Positions 1-10,090 of a DNA stretch of 64,000 nucleotides are shown here, one piece after another (position 1 is the stretch's first letter; every line of letters starts with the position of its first letter). The translations under genes and the position numbers were made by a program. The notes beneath the pieces were generated by a model that was not told where the DNA came from, searched no databases, and saw only the letters and a list, made by a program, of their open reading frames with translations. Source of the DNA: Pseudomonas sp. Tri1 (GTDB lineage Bacteria > Pseudomonadota > Gammaproteobacteria > Pseudomonadales > Pseudomonadaceae); the NCBI RefSeq assembly GCF_017968885.1, contig NZ_CP072913.1, positions 5,124,501-5,188,500 of the forward strand, in the 5' to 3' direction.

Positions 1-1299
<1,299 letters not shown>

Positions 1300-1308
1300 T
1301 ACACCGCT

Positions 1309-1376
1309 ATCGCGAGCAAGCTCGCTCCCACATTTGAAATGCATTCCCCTGTGGGAGCGAGCTTGCTCGCGATGGC
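1309..1376. repeat. REPIN (two inverted REP palindromes)
   Basis: Two copies of the fluorescens-type REP palindrome (core GCGAGCAAGCTCGCTCCCAC) lie head-to-head: 1311-1331 and, inverted, 1350-1371, separated by about 20 bases. The element sits just after the DUF2069 gene, between convergent genes. Confidence 0.9.
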
Positions 1377-1388
1377 CGCGACGCGGTC

Positions 1389-2063
1389 TCAATGATTCAC
1401 GGTATAAGCCAGCATCATCGAAATCTGACTCATTGGCCGTCCCCCACTCTCTTCATGCCACTGGTTGAAGGCATTCTGCACCGTCGCCAGGTCCCGCTGG
1501 CTGGTGGGGACTTTGTCGATGATGTCCTGGGCATTGAGCGCCGCCACGACGTCATAACTGGGCGTGAAGGTGTCCTTGCCCATCATTCGCAGGAAGCGCG
1601 GTGCCGACAGGCCGCCCAACTGATGACCGTGTTTTTTCAGGTAGGTCCACAGGCCGACGATGTCGGTCACCGGCCAGTCGGCGATCAGCGCGCCAAAGCT
1701 GCCCTTTTCATGGGCCACATCCAATATCAGTTGCGCGTTGCGCGGCACGCTCTTGAGCTTGCCCAAGTGGCGGATGATCCGCGTATCCTGCATCAATCGC
1801 TCCAGATGCTCAGCGCCCATCAGCACGACTTTTTCCGGGTCGAACTTGAAGAACACTTCCTCGAACGCCGGCCACTTGGCGTCCACCAGGCTGTGCTTGA
1901 GCCCGGCGCGGAAGACTCGCAGCGCCATGGTCGAGAGGTAGCGGTCGTCGCTGATCTTGCGCAGTTGCGCCGGGGTCTTGGGAACCGGCAGACGGGCTTC
2001 CAGTTCAGCCGCCGAACCGAAGCGGTTCAGACAATACTCGTGCAGCCACTTGTAATCGCGCAT
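1389..2063 (-). CDS. DNA-3-methyladenine glycosylase I (Tag)-family protein lacking the zinc ligands
   Basis: The 224-residue protein contains the Tag-type core: the segment WPAFEEVFFKFDPEKV (about 64-79), then LERLMQDTRIIRHLGKL (about 87-103) and LWTYLKKHG. Classical Tag removes 3-methyladenine from DNA and carries a Cys/His zinc site split between the N- and C-terminus. Here the N-terminal Cys-Gly-Trp motif and the C-terminal His-x-Cys-Cys motif are absent, as in a divergent branch of the family annotated only as methyladenine glycosylase. The start ATG at 2063 has a strong AGGAGG ribosome site. Activity on 3-methyladenine is inference. Confidence 0.8.
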   Translation of the reverse strand: MRDYKWLHEYCLNRFGSAAELEARLPVPKTPAQLRKISDDRYLSTMALRVFRAGLKHSLVDAKWPAFEEVFFKFDPEKVVLMGAEHLERLMQDTRIIRHLGKLKSVPRNAQLILDVAHEKGSFGALIADWPVTDIVGLWTYLKKHGHQLGGLSAPRFLRMMGKDTFTPSYDVVAALNAQDIIDKVPTSQRDLATVQNAFNQWHEESGGRPMSQISMMLAYTVNH

Positions 2064-2130
2064 GCCCCCTCCTGGGGTCGGAACTGAAAACGGCGCTCGC
2101 GAGCGCCGTGAATAGGAGCCCTTGCCCTCG

Positions 2131-2955
2131 TCAGAGGTTCACCACATTGACGAACCGCGGCGTGGCGTTTTCGTCGATGCGCAGGCTGGTGAAGTCGAAC
2201 AGGTTACGGTCGGCCAGTTGCGATGGGACGACATTCTGCAAGCCGCGGAAGATGCTCTCGGTACGACCCGGGGTCTTGCGTTCCCATTCCTGGAGCATCT
2301 CCTTGACCACCTGGCGTTGCAGGTTTTCCTGGGAGCCGCAGAGGTTGCAGGGGATGATCGGGAATTGCTTGAAATCCGAATAGGCCTGGATGTCTTTTTC
2401 GCTGCAATAGGCCAGCGGGCGGATCACCACGTTGCGCCCGTCATCGGCGCGCAGCTTGGGCGGCATGGCCTTGAGCGAACCGTTGTAGAACATGTTCAAA
2501 AAGAACGTCTCGACGATGTCGTCGCGGTGGTGCCCCAGGGCCATCTTGGTCGCACCGATCTCATCGGCGAAGGTGTAGAGCGTGCCGCGCCGCAGGCGTG
2601 AGCACAGCGAACAGGTGGTCTTGCCTTCGGGAATCAGTTCCTTGACCACCGAATAGGTGTCTTTCTCGACGATGTGGTATTCCACACCCAGCGACTCAAG
2701 GTAGGCCGGCAGCACATGCTCGGGGAACCCGGGCTGCTTCTGGTCCATGTTCACCGCGACGATGTCGAACTTGATCGGTGCAACCTTCTGCAAATGCATC
2801 AGCACATCGAGCAGGGTGTAGCTGTCCTTGCCGCCGGACAGGCAGACCATGACCTTGTCGCCGTCCTCGATCATGTTGAAATCGGCGACCGCCTCACCGG
2901 CCTGGCGGCGCAGGCGCTTTTGCAGTTTGTTCTGGTTGACCGTAAGAGTGCCCAT
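2131..2955 (-). CDS. ttcA: tRNA 2-thiocytidine(32) synthetase TtcA
   Basis: The 274-residue protein carries the PP-loop SGGKDS (residues 40-45) that binds ATP and two CxxC pairs, CSLC (115-118) and CNLC (203-206), which coordinate the iron-sulfur cluster of TtcA. It thiolates cytidine 32 in certain tRNAs in the cytosol. The start used is the ATG giving [18 protein letters not shown], which fits the family; an in-frame extension upstream to 3165 has no family support. It lies behind the Tag-like gene on the same strand with a 67-base gap. Confidence 0.96.
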   Translation of the reverse strand: MGTLTVNQNKLQKRLRRQAGEAVADFNMIEDGDKVMVCLSGGKDSYTLLDVLMHLQKVAPIKFDIVAVNMDQKQPGFPEHVLPAYLESLGVEYHIVEKDTYSVVKELIPEGKTTCSLCSRLRRGTLYTFADEIGATKMALGHHRDDIVETFFLNMFYNGSLKAMPPKLRADDGRNVVIRPLAYCSEKDIQAYSDFKQFPIIPCNLCGSQENLQRQVVKEMLQEWERKTPGRTESIFRGLQNVVPSQLADRNLFDFTSLRIDENATPRFVNVVNL

Positions 2956-3248
2956 GACGCGAAATCCGTGAGGTGTGACGAAAGGCCGGCATTTTACGCA
3001 AAAAATCCGCCGTCGGCGAAGGCTGATGACGTGCGCTTTTGTGGCCGAGATGTACGCACAGACCCATCGGCGATTAACACCGTCGCCTACAGCGCGATTT
3101 GCTCTAAGCCCCCCATCCCCCTGGCGATAACTCCTTTCTATACTGCGACATAAGGTCGCACACATATTCAGACCTTTACTTACTTGGCCCTATTGGCCCG
3201 TAGGCGCTCCGTTGGGGGGCGATGGCAATAACAAAGGAGTGACTGACT

Positions 3249-3851
3249 ATGATCCATCATGTCGTGGGGCTCTTTACCCACCCTGATCAAGAATGGAAAG
3301 AAATCCGTGGCGATCAGGAGGAAAGCATCAGCCACATGTACCTCACCCATACGCTGATCCTGGCGGCTATTCCCGCAGTATCGGCGTTTATTGGCACCAC
3401 GCAGGTGGGATGGGTCATCGGCAATCGTCCGCCGGTGATGCTGACCCAGGAAAGCGCGCTGTGGATGACCGTCATGTCGTACCTGGCGATGCTGGGCGGC
3501 GTAGCGGTCATGGGTGCCTTCATCCATTGGATGGCCCGCACCTATGACGCCAGCCCGAGCCTGGCCCGTTGCGTCGCGTTCGCCACCTACACCGCGACTC
3601 CGTTGTTCATTGGCGGCCTGGCGGCGCTCTACCCACACATGTGGCTGGGGATGATCGTCGGCACGGCGGCGATCTGCTACACGGTCTACCTGCTCTATGT
3701 GGGCCTGCCGACCTTCATGAGCATTCCCCAGGACGAAGGCTTCCTGTTCTCCAGTTCGGTGCTTGCCGTCGGCCTGGTGGTGCTGGTTGCAATCATGGCG
3801 TTCACGGTGATCGTCTGGGGGCTGGGCGTCGGCCCGGTGTATACCAATTAA
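3249..3851 (+). CDS. Yip1-family inner-membrane protein
   Basis: The 200-residue protein begins MIHHVVGLFTHPDQEWKEIR, an N-terminal pattern seen in bacterial Yip1 (PF04893) proteins, followed by five predicted membrane segments (about 32-55, 74-95, 108-130, 135-150 and 170-193). An AAAGGAG ribosome site lies 9 bases before the ATG. The bacterial family has no settled function. It is transcribed alone, divergently from ttcA. Confidence 0.8.
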   Translation: MIHHVVGLFTHPDQEWKEIRGDQEESISHMYLTHTLILAAIPAVSAFIGTTQVGWVIGNRPPVMLTQESALWMTVMSYLAMLGGVAVMGAFIHWMARTYDASPSLARCVAFATYTATPLFIGGLAALYPHMWLGMIVGTAAICYTVYLLYVGLPTFMSIPQDEGFLFSSSVLAVGLVVLVAIMAFTVIVWGLGVGPVYTN

Positions 3852-3891
3852 ACGATAGGGCTCTCCAATAAGAAGCTGGATCTGCCAACTC

Positions 3892-3915
3892 AGGCCGCCG
3901 CAAGGCGGCCTTCCT
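3892..3915 (+). terminator. Hairpin after the Yip1 gene
   Basis: AGGCCGCC (3892-3899), loop GCA, AGGCGGCCT (3903-3911) forms a strong GC stem 40 bases after the Yip1 stop. The following T-tract is poor, so this is a weak terminator candidate. Confidence 0.5.
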
Positions 3916-4009
3916 GCGTTTGGCGCTGGCGAAACGACCATTGGGCGCCTGAGCGATTCGCAACGGCTGACGCTTGCGGCATACTCAAGTTTCTGGAGAC
4001 CCGTAAAGC

Positions 4010-4504
4010 ATGCTCGAGCAACTCAATACCCGCGTCGAAGAGTGTTATCAACAAGCCGAATCCTTTTTCAAACGTCCTTTCAAACGCCCGGTGGTCAGCT
4101 TTAAATTGCGAGGCCAGAAGGCCGGTGTCGCGCACCTGCATGAAAACCTGCTGCGCTTCAATCCACAGTTGTATCGGGAAAACGCCGAAGACTTCCTCAA
4201 GCAGACCGTCGCCCACGAAGTCGCGCACCTGATCGCCCATCAGCTGTTTGGCGAACGCATCCAGCCCCACGGCGAAGAGTGGCAACTGATCATGCGCGGG
4301 GTGTACGAACTGCCGCCCAACCGCTGCCACACTTACGAAATCAAGCGCCGCAGCGTCACCCGCTACATCTATAAATGCCCTTGCGACGGCAGCGACTTCC
4401 CGTTCTCGGCCCAACGCCACAGCCTGGTGCGCCAAGGGCGGCGGTATTTGTGCCGTAGTTGCCGCAGCACCTTGGTGTTCAGTGGCGAGACGCGGGTGGA
4501 GTAA
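4010..4504 (+). CDS. sprT: SprT-family zinc metalloprotease-like protein
   Basis: The 164-residue protein has the metalloprotease motif HEVAH (residues 69-73) with a third ligand candidate His87, and C-terminal zinc-ribbon cysteines CPC (123-125) and CRSC (148-151). This is the SprT/YggI arrangement, related to the protease core of eukaryotic Spartan, which degrades DNA-protein crosslinks; the bacterial substrate is not established. Length matches the family. The start ATG at 4010 is the first in frame. Confidence 0.9.
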   Translation: MLEQLNTRVEECYQQAESFFKRPFKRPVVSFKLRGQKAGVAHLHENLLRFNPQLYRENAEDFLKQTVAHEVAHLIAHQLFGERIQPHGEEWQLIMRGVYELPPNRCHTYEIKRRSVTRYIYKCPCDGSDFPFSAQRHSLVRQGRRYLCRSCRSTLVFSGETRVE

Positions 4505-4528
4505 ATTTCGTGTTGTTTGGGCCGGCCC

Positions 4529-4606
4529 CATCGCGAGCGAGCTCGCTCCCACACTGGATCTATGGCGTTCACAAAACTCCTGTGGGAGCGAGCTTGCTCG
4601 CGATGG
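4529..4606. repeat. REPIN
   Basis: Inverted REP palindromes at 4531-4552 and 4581-4604. The left copy has GAGCGAGCTCGC instead of GAGCAAGCTCGC, a one-base variant. Located between convergent sprT and the CoA-transferase gene. Confidence 0.9.
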
Positions 4607-4620
4607 CTGCCTGACAAGCG

Positions 4621-5802
4621 CTACAAAACCACCCCGCTGCGACGCAATTCAGCTATCCGCTCAACACTGAACCCCAACTCCCCCAACACCTGATCCGTAT
4701 GCGCGCCCAGCTCCGCGCCAATATGCCGAGGCTCGGGCAGTCCTTGTGAAAACCTCAACGGACAAGCCATCTGTGCTTGATTCGAACCATCACCACGGGG
4801 CACCTGTGTCACCAGTTCCCGAGCCTGCAACTGTGGATGCCTGATAGCTTCCTCCAGGCTCAACATCGGCTCGACGCAGGCATCAATCCCGGCGAACAAG
4901 CTGCAAAGTTCGGCGAAATCATGTTTCTCGAACGCGGCTTGCAGCTCCTGCTTGAGCATGCGCTGTTGCTCGGGCCGGGACGACAGTCCCTGGGCCGCCA
5001 GTTCCGGTCGCCCCAGGGCCACGCACAGCGCCTGCATGAAGGCCGGCTCCAGGCTGCCCACCGACATCCAGCGACCATCGCGGGTGCGGTAATAGTCATA
5101 GAAACTGCCACCGTTGAGCAGCTGGTTTTCCCAACCCGGCTCGATACCGCAGGCCAGATAACCGGCACCGGCCATGGCGTTCAGACTGAACACACAGTCG
5201 GTCATGCTCACATCCAGGTGTTGGCCTTGCCCGGTCTGCTGGCGGGCGATCACCGCCGCCAACAGCCCGATCACGCCGTGCAGCGACCCACCGGCAATAT
5301 CCGCCGCCTGGATGCCCAGCGGCAGTGGACCGCTGTCGGCACGGCCGGTGTGACTGGCCAGCCCGGCCAGGGCCAGGTAGTTGATGTCGTGCCCGGCGCG
5401 ATCCTTGTAGGGCCCGGTCTGACCGTAGCCGGTGATCGACACGTAGATCAGCCGCGGATTGATTGCCCTCAAGGCCTCGTAACCCAGGCCCAGTCGCTCC
5501 ATCACACCGGGGCGGAACTGTTCCAGCAGGATGTCGTAGTCCGCCAGCAATAGCTTGATCACCTCCAGCGCCTGCGGCTGCTTGAGGTCCAACGCGAGGC
5601 TGCGCTTGTTGCGGTTGAGGTAGGCATGGCTGGCGGAGACGCCCTGGTCATGGGGCGGCAATATCCGCAACAGGTCCGAACGGGTCGGCGACTCGATACG
5701 CAACACCTCGGCGCCCATGTCCGCCAACAACAGCGAGGCGAACGGGCCTGGCAGCAGCGTCGAGAAGTCCAGAACCTTGAGCGATGCCAGTGGGCCTTGC
5801 AT
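4621..5802 (-). CDS. CaiB/BaiF family CoA-transferase (class III)
   Basis: The 393-residue protein starts with GPLASLKVLDFSTLLPGPFASLLLADMGAEVLRIE, the classical N-terminus of class III CoA-transferases and alpha-methylacyl-CoA racemases, and contains the segment GHDINYLALAGLA (about 153-165) seen in racemase-like members, plus the nucleophile-region Asp in GIQAADIAGG (about 178-187). It either moves CoA between acids or epimerises 2-methylacyl-CoA; the sequence cannot decide. It stands alone, convergent with sprT and downstream of dctA. Confidence 0.85.
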   Translation of the reverse strand: MQGPLASLKVLDFSTLLPGPFASLLLADMGAEVLRIESPTRSDLLRILPPHDQGVSASHAYLNRNKRSLALDLKQPQALEVIKLLLADYDILLEQFRPGVMERLGLGYEALRAINPRLIYVSITGYGQTGPYKDRAGHDINYLALAGLASHTGRADSGPLPLGIQAADIAGGSLHGVIGLLAAVIARQQTGQGQHLDVSMTDCVFSLNAMAGAGYLACGIEPGWENQLLNGGSFYDYYRTRDGRWMSVGSLEPAFMQALCVALGRPELAAQGLSSRPEQQRMLKQELQAAFEKHDFAELCSLFAGIDACVEPMLSLEEAIRHPQLQARELVTQVPRGDGSNQAQMACPLRFSQGLPEPRHIGAELGAHTDQVLGELGFSVERIAELRRSGVVL

Positions 5803-5947
5803 AGGCGATCTCCGATGGATGATGACTGAAGACTAGGCAGGGGTTGGCGGCGGAGCAATTACCGCAGGTGTCAGTCTGGATGACCATTGCGCTCAGCGTG
5901 AGAGCTCTGGTGGCGAGGGAGCCTTCTCGACTGAAGAGTTCTTCCAA

Positions 5948-5972
5948 TAAAAAACCCGCCGAAGCGGGTTTC
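5948..5972 (-). terminator. Rho-independent terminator of dctA
   Basis: AAACCCGC (5952-5959), loop CGAA, GCGGGTTT (5964-5971). Read on the minus strand the stem is followed by TTTTTTATT, just after the dctA stop. Confidence 0.9.
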
Positions 5973-5989
5973 CTGTTGCAGCCTGAAGA

Positions 5990-7342
5990 TTACTTCACAG
6001 CGCCTGGAGCAGAGGATTCAGCCGCGACAATCTGCGCCGCCGCGATCTGCTCGTCATCTTCACGGACGTCGGAGATACCACGACCACCGGAAGCCAGTTC
6101 GGTATGCAACTGGTCTTCGTCCAGCTCCTTGACCCACTTGGCAACCACGATCGTGGCAACGGCGTTGCCCACCAGGTTGGTCAGGGCGCGGGCTTCGGAC
6201 ATGAAGCGGTCGATACCCAGGATCAGTGCCAGGCCGGCCACCGGCAAGGTACCCACGGCCGACAGGGTGGCCGCCAGTACGATGAAGCCGCTACCGGTCA
6301 CGCCAGCAGCACCTTTGGAGGACAGCAGCAGCACCAGCAGCAGGGTGATCTGGTGAGTCAGGTCCATCGGGGTGTCGGTGGCCTGGGCGATGAACACCGC
6401 GGCCATGGTCAGGTAGATCGACGTACCGTCGAGGTTGAACGAGTAGCCAGTCGGGATCACCAGGCCTACCACGGACTTCTTGGCACCCAGGCGCTCCATC
6501 TTGATCAGCATGCGTGGCAGGGCCGATTCCGACGAGGAAGTGCCCAGCACGATCAGCAGTTCTTCACGGATGTAGCGGATCAGCTTGACGACGCTGAAGC
6601 CATGGGCGCGGCAGATGGCACCCAGTACTACCAGCACGAACACCACGCAGGTGATGTAGAAGCAGATCATCAGCTGGCCCAGTTGCACCAGCGAACCGAC
6701 ACCATAGGCACCGATGGTGAACGCCATGGCACCGAAGGCACCGAGGGGAGCCAGCTTCATGATCATGTTGATGATGATGAACATCACGTGGGCGAAGCGA
6801 TCGATGAAGTCCAGTACCGGCTTGCCGTAGGCACCCAGGCGATGCAGGGCGAAACCGAAGATCACCGAGAACATCAGCACTTGCAGGATATCGCCGTTGG
6901 CGAACGCGCCGACGATGGTGTTCGGGATCACGTTGAGGATAAAGGCAACGATGCTCTGGTCTTTACCGGCCGAGATGAAACCGGCGATCTTGCTGGTATC
7001 CAGGGTCGATACGTCAATGTGCATGCCGACGCCCGGTTGCACGACGTTGACCACGACCAGGCCGATCAGCAGGGCGATGGTGGAGACGATTTCGAAATAC
7101 AGCAGCGCGTAGCCACCGGTCTTGCCGACCGACTTCATGTTCTGCATGCCCGCGATACCGCTGACGACGGTGCAGAAGATGATGGGAGCGATGACCATTT
7201 TGATCAGTTTGATGAACCCGTCACCAAACGGCTTGAGGGCAACACCGGTCTGAGGGTAGAAGTGACCGAGCAAAATGCCGATGGCAATGGCTACGATCAC
7301 CTGGAAATACAGGGATTTGTACAGTGGCTGACGAGTCGTCAT
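5990..7342 (-). CDS. dctA: C4-dicarboxylate/proton symporter DctA
   Basis: The 450-residue protein is a glutamate/dicarboxylate (DAACS) carrier with about eight membrane spans and the re-entrant loop signature [13 protein letters not shown] (about 266-278), plus the conserved [16 protein letters not shown] and [13 protein letters not shown] motifs that bind substrate. It imports succinate, fumarate and malate across the inner membrane. The first residues [20 protein letters not shown] match Pseudomonas DctA. Its promoter region carries a sigma-54 element and two palindromes, consistent with control by a DctB/DctD-type system, which is not in this window. Confidence 0.96.
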   Translation of the reverse strand: MTTRQPLYKSLYFQVIVAIAIGILLGHFYPQTGVALKPFGDGFIKLIKMVIAPIIFCTVVSGIAGMQNMKSVGKTGGYALLYFEIVSTIALLIGLVVVNVVQPGVGMHIDVSTLDTSKIAGFISAGKDQSIVAFILNVIPNTIVGAFANGDILQVLMFSVIFGFALHRLGAYGKPVLDFIDRFAHVMFIIINMIMKLAPLGAFGAMAFTIGAYGVGSLVQLGQLMICFYITCVVFVLVVLGAICRAHGFSVVKLIRYIREELLIVLGTSSSESALPRMLIKMERLGAKKSVVGLVIPTGYSFNLDGTSIYLTMAAVFIAQATDTPMDLTHQITLLLVLLLSSKGAAGVTGSGFIVLAATLSAVGTLPVAGLALILGIDRFMSEARALTNLVGNAVATIVVAKWVKELDEDQLHTELASGGRGISDVREDDEQIAAAQIVAAESSAPGAVK

Positions 7343-7427
7343 GGCAAACCTTCCTCAAGAGTCCCGTGGGACGACATCCACCTGTCATCCACGGCACCTC
7401 AATTGCGAACCCTCCTGCACTGGAGGG

Positions 7428-7440
7428 ATTTGTTTTTTGT
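7428..7440 (-). promoter_or_regulatory. Possible Hfq/Crc A-rich motif in the dctA leader
   Basis: On the minus strand the predicted dctA leader contains ACAAAAAACAAA, which includes an AAnAAnAA catabolite-activity motif. dctA is a known type of Crc target in Pseudomonas. The site is about 90 bases before the ATG rather than at the ribosome site, which weakens the call. A 6-bp hairpin CCCTCC/GGAGGG (7410-7427) lies beside it. Confidence 0.35.
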
Positions 7441-7472
7441 CGGCTGCACGCGGCAGACCTGCGTGCTGTATC

Positions 7473-7487
7473 GCAAGGCTCGTGCCA
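7473..7487 (-). promoter_or_regulatory. Sigma-54 promoter of dctA
   Basis: On the minus strand the sequence is TGGCAC-GAGCC-TTGC, a perfect -24/-12 element. It predicts a start near 7462 and a leader of about 120 bases. Confidence 0.88.
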
Positions 7488-7565
7488 TTTTTCAGAAAAG
7501 CCCTACAAGCGTTATTGCAGAAGGGCCCTGGGTTTATTCATGGGTTAAACACAGGGCTCGAATGT

Positions 7566-7620
7566 GGCGGATTTCCGCCCACAGGATGTTTATCGTTCCG
7601 GGATTTGGCGGATATCCGCC
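7566..7620 (-). promoter_or_regulatory. Twin palindromic upstream activator sites for dctA
   Basis: GGCGGATTTCCGCC (7566-7579) and GGCGGATATCCGCC (7607-7620) are both palindromes with the same half-site, centred 41 bases apart, that is four helical turns. They lie about 80-150 bases upstream of the sigma-54 element, where an NtrC-class activator such as DctD would bind. The regulator's identity is inferred from gene context. Confidence 0.7.
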
Positions 7621-7675
7621 TTGTCGAGCCCCAGTGCCCTGCTACCATCGCCCGCTTAACGGACGGACTTCTGCC

Positions 7676-8674
7676 ATGCGCCAACGCACGATCGCCAGCC
7701 ACTTCGCCCGCGCAGCCCTGGGTGGCGCACGTCGGCAAGGCTTCGACTATTTTCCTGTGCTGCAACAACTGGGCATCAGCCCTGAGCTGTTGGATGAACC
7801 GCGGGCGCGCATCGCGCCGGAGCAGTTCGCTCGCCTGTTGCAGGCGCTGTGGCTGGCATTGGGGGACGAATACCTGGGATTGGCCCGGGCTACGAGTAAA
7901 CCCGGGACGTTTGCCATGATGTGTCACACGTTGATCCACTGCCGGACCCTGGGCAAGGCTCTTCAGCGCGGCCTGTTGTTCTACAGCCTGTTCCCCGATG
8001 CGCCGAGCCTGGCACTGCAGACCGAAGGAGAACGGGTGCGCCTGGTGCTGGACGACGCCACGCTGTGTGACCCGGATCATTTCCTGAGTGAAAGCCTGCT
8101 GGTGATCTGGCATCGCCTGGGCAGTTGGCTGATCGGCCAGCGGATCGGCCTGGAACAGGCGACCTTCGGTTACGCCAAGCCCGCCCACGGCGCCGAGTAC
8201 GACTTGTTGTTCCCCTGTCCGTTGGTGTTCGGAGCACCACGCTGCAGCCTGTCGTTTCACCGTCGCTACCTGGACATGCCATTGCTGCAGGACGAACGGA
8301 CCCTCAAGCATTTCCTCGAGCACTCCCCCGCCGACCTGCTATCGCGACCGGACGACGGCCATAGCCTGAGCAGCCAACTGCGCCGCTTGCTCAGCCGCGA
8401 CGCTGCGCGTTGGCCCGATCTGGACACCGTCGCCGCTCACCTGCACATCAGCCCCCAGACCTTGCGCCGGCATCTGCGCGAGGAAGGCACCAGCTTCCAG
8501 GAGCTCAAGGATCAGTTGCGGCGGGATATCGCCATCTACCACCTGGGGCGTGCAGATCTGTCGTTGCAACAGATCGCCGAACAGTTGGGGTTCTCGGAGC
8601 CGTCGGCGTTTCACCGGGCATTCAAGAAGTGGACGGGGGTGACGCCGGGGGCTTATCGGGAACAGGAAAACTGA
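7676..8674 (+). CDS. AraC-family transcriptional regulator (arabinose-binding-like N-terminal domain type)
   Basis: The 332-residue protein has an N-terminal ligand-sensing domain (about 1-220) of the OruR/ArgR-neighbour type with the segment FAMMCHTLIHCRTLGKAL, and a C-terminal double helix-turn-helix (about 235-330), with QQIAEQLGFSEPSAFHRAFKKWTGVTPGAYR as the second HTH. The start ATG at 7676 begins MRQRTIASHFARAALGG; an upstream in-frame extension runs antisense through dctA and is not real. It is divergent from dctA, but its target is unknown. Confidence 0.88.
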   Translation: MRQRTIASHFARAALGGARRQGFDYFPVLQQLGISPELLDEPRARIAPEQFARLLQALWLALGDEYLGLARATSKPGTFAMMCHTLIHCRTLGKALQRGLLFYSLFPDAPSLALQTEGERVRLVLDDATLCDPDHFLSESLLVIWHRLGSWLIGQRIGLEQATFGYAKPAHGAEYDLLFPCPLVFGAPRCSLSFHRRYLDMPLLQDERTLKHFLEHSPADLLSRPDDGHSLSSQLRRLLSRDAARWPDLDTVAAHLHISPQTLRRHLREEGTSFQELKDQLRRDIAIYHLGRADLSLQQIAEQLGFSEPSAFHRAFKKWTGVTPGAYREQEN

Positions 8675-8743
8675 TTCTTGATTGTTTTTTGTGGTGTGCT
8701 GACTTGCTCGCGATGAGGCCAATGACAATCCCAAGGATTCCCG

Positions 8744-10090
8744 TCAGACCCCAGGGAAATGAATCCTGAAAGCCGCCCCGCCCAGCTCCGAGTCGCCCAG
8801 GGTCAACCTGGCGCCGTAGCTTTCGATGATGTCCTTGACCACCGCCAGCCCGATCCCCTGCCCCGGGTGCTGGCGATCCAGCCGTTCGCCACGCTGGAGA
8901 ATCCGCGCGCGCTGATCCGCAGGCACGCCCGGGCCGTCATCCTCGACGCATAATTCAATGCCGCCGAGGGTCTGGTGCACGCTGACGCGCACTTGCCCCA
9001 GGCACAGTCGATAGGCGTTTTCCAGCAAGTTGCCGAGCATCTCCAGCAAGGCCCCCTGTTCGATCGGCACCTGGCAGTGCTCCGGCAAGTCGAAACTGAC
9101 GTTGACTCGTTTATCGCGATAAACCTTGTCCAGCGTGTCGCACAGGCTTTGCAGCACCGGGCGCAAGCGCACCTGATGGCGCACCAGCCCGCTCTTGCGC
9201 AAGCTGGCGCGTTGCAACTGGTAGCCGATCTGTTGGCTCATGCGTTCGATCTGGGTTTGCAGCACCCAGGCCTGCCCGCGGTCCTCGGGGCGCCGGGCCA
9301 TGTCTTCGCTGACGCCCTGCAACACCGCCAGTGGGGTTTTCAGGCTGTGGGCCAAGTCATCGAGGGAGTCGCGATAACGGCTGCGTTGTTCTCGTTCGCT
9401 GTACAACAGGCGGTTGAGGGAGCCGGTCAGGCGCAACAGTTCCCGAGGATGCTCGGTACTGAGGCTTTCCCGGGCCCCGCTTTCGATTTCGTCCAGTTCC
9501 TGACTCAAGCGCCGCAAGGCCCGCAGGCCCCAGGTCAGGCCGATCCACAACAAGGCCAGCAACACCGCCAAGGCAGCGCCAAAGCCCAGGTAGAGGTTGT
9601 CCCGCAACCCTTGCAGCGTCACCTCGTAGTCGCGCACCGGCTGCAGGGTGACGATGCTGAACGCCGCGCTCTGGCCGCCGAGCAGCTTGATCTCGACGTC
9701 ATAGACAAAAAACTCCTGGCCATCGTTCTCGCGGATGCGCGCAAACTGGTTGCCCTGGCCGTCATAGCGCGGCGTGTAGTTGATGTTTTCTTCCCGGGTG
9801 GCCTTGGATCGCCAGACCAACCGCCCCTCGCGGTCGTAGATGTAGCCCAGCAGACGGGCATCGGCGAGGTTGAAGCGCTCATCGGGCAGCTGTGCCGGCA
9901 TCTTCAGTTGCTTGTTTTCCACCCGGGCGGCGGAAATCAGCGTGGTCACGTCCGAAGCCAGGCGTTGTTCGATGGACTCCTGCAACGCCAGGCTGAATGC
10001 GCCTTGCATGGCCGGCAACAACGCTAGCATGAACAGCACCGCCAGGGTCATGGCCGCCAGCATCAAGCGCAGGCGTAGCGAACGAATCAC
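8744..10090 (-). CDS. phoQ: Sensor histidine kinase PhoQ
   Basis: The 448-residue kinase has membrane helices near residues 8-30 and 167-187, a periplasmic sensor region between them, a HAMP-like linker, the phosphoacceptor box DDLAHSLKTPLAVLQ (His248), N-box NLLENAYR and G-boxes DDGPGVP and GQGIGLAVV. With PhoP it answers low magnesium and cationic peptides at the inner membrane. The start is a GTG (10088-10090) overlapping the phoP stop by 3 bases, so translation is coupled. Identity as PhoQ rests on the oprH-phoP context. Confidence 0.93.
   Translation of the reverse strand: MIRSLRLRLMLAAMTLAVLFMLALLPAMQGAFSLALQESIEQRLASDVTTLISAARVENKQLKMPAQLPDERFNLADARLLGYIYDREGRLVWRSKATREENINYTPRYDGQGNQFARIRENDGQEFFVYDVEIKLLGGQSAAFSIVTLQPVRDYEVTLQGLRDNLYLGFGAALAVLLALLWIGLTWGLRALRRLSQELDEIESGARESLSTEHPRELLRLTGSLNRLLYSEREQRSRYRDSLDDLAHSLKTPLAVLQGVSEDMARRPEDRGQAWVLQTQIERMSQQIGYQLQRASLRKSGLVRHQVRLRPVLQSLCDTLDKVYRDKRVNVSFDLPEHCQVPIEQGALLEMLGNLLENAYRLCLGQVRVSVHQTLGGIELCVEDDGPGVPADQRARILQRGERLDRQHPGQGIGLAVVKDIIESYGARLTLGDSELGGAAFRIHFPGV

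Noticed and set aside
6104..7675. In-frame extension of the AraC regulator upstream through dctA
   Set aside because: The extension is antisense to dctA codons; the family start is the ATG at 7676.
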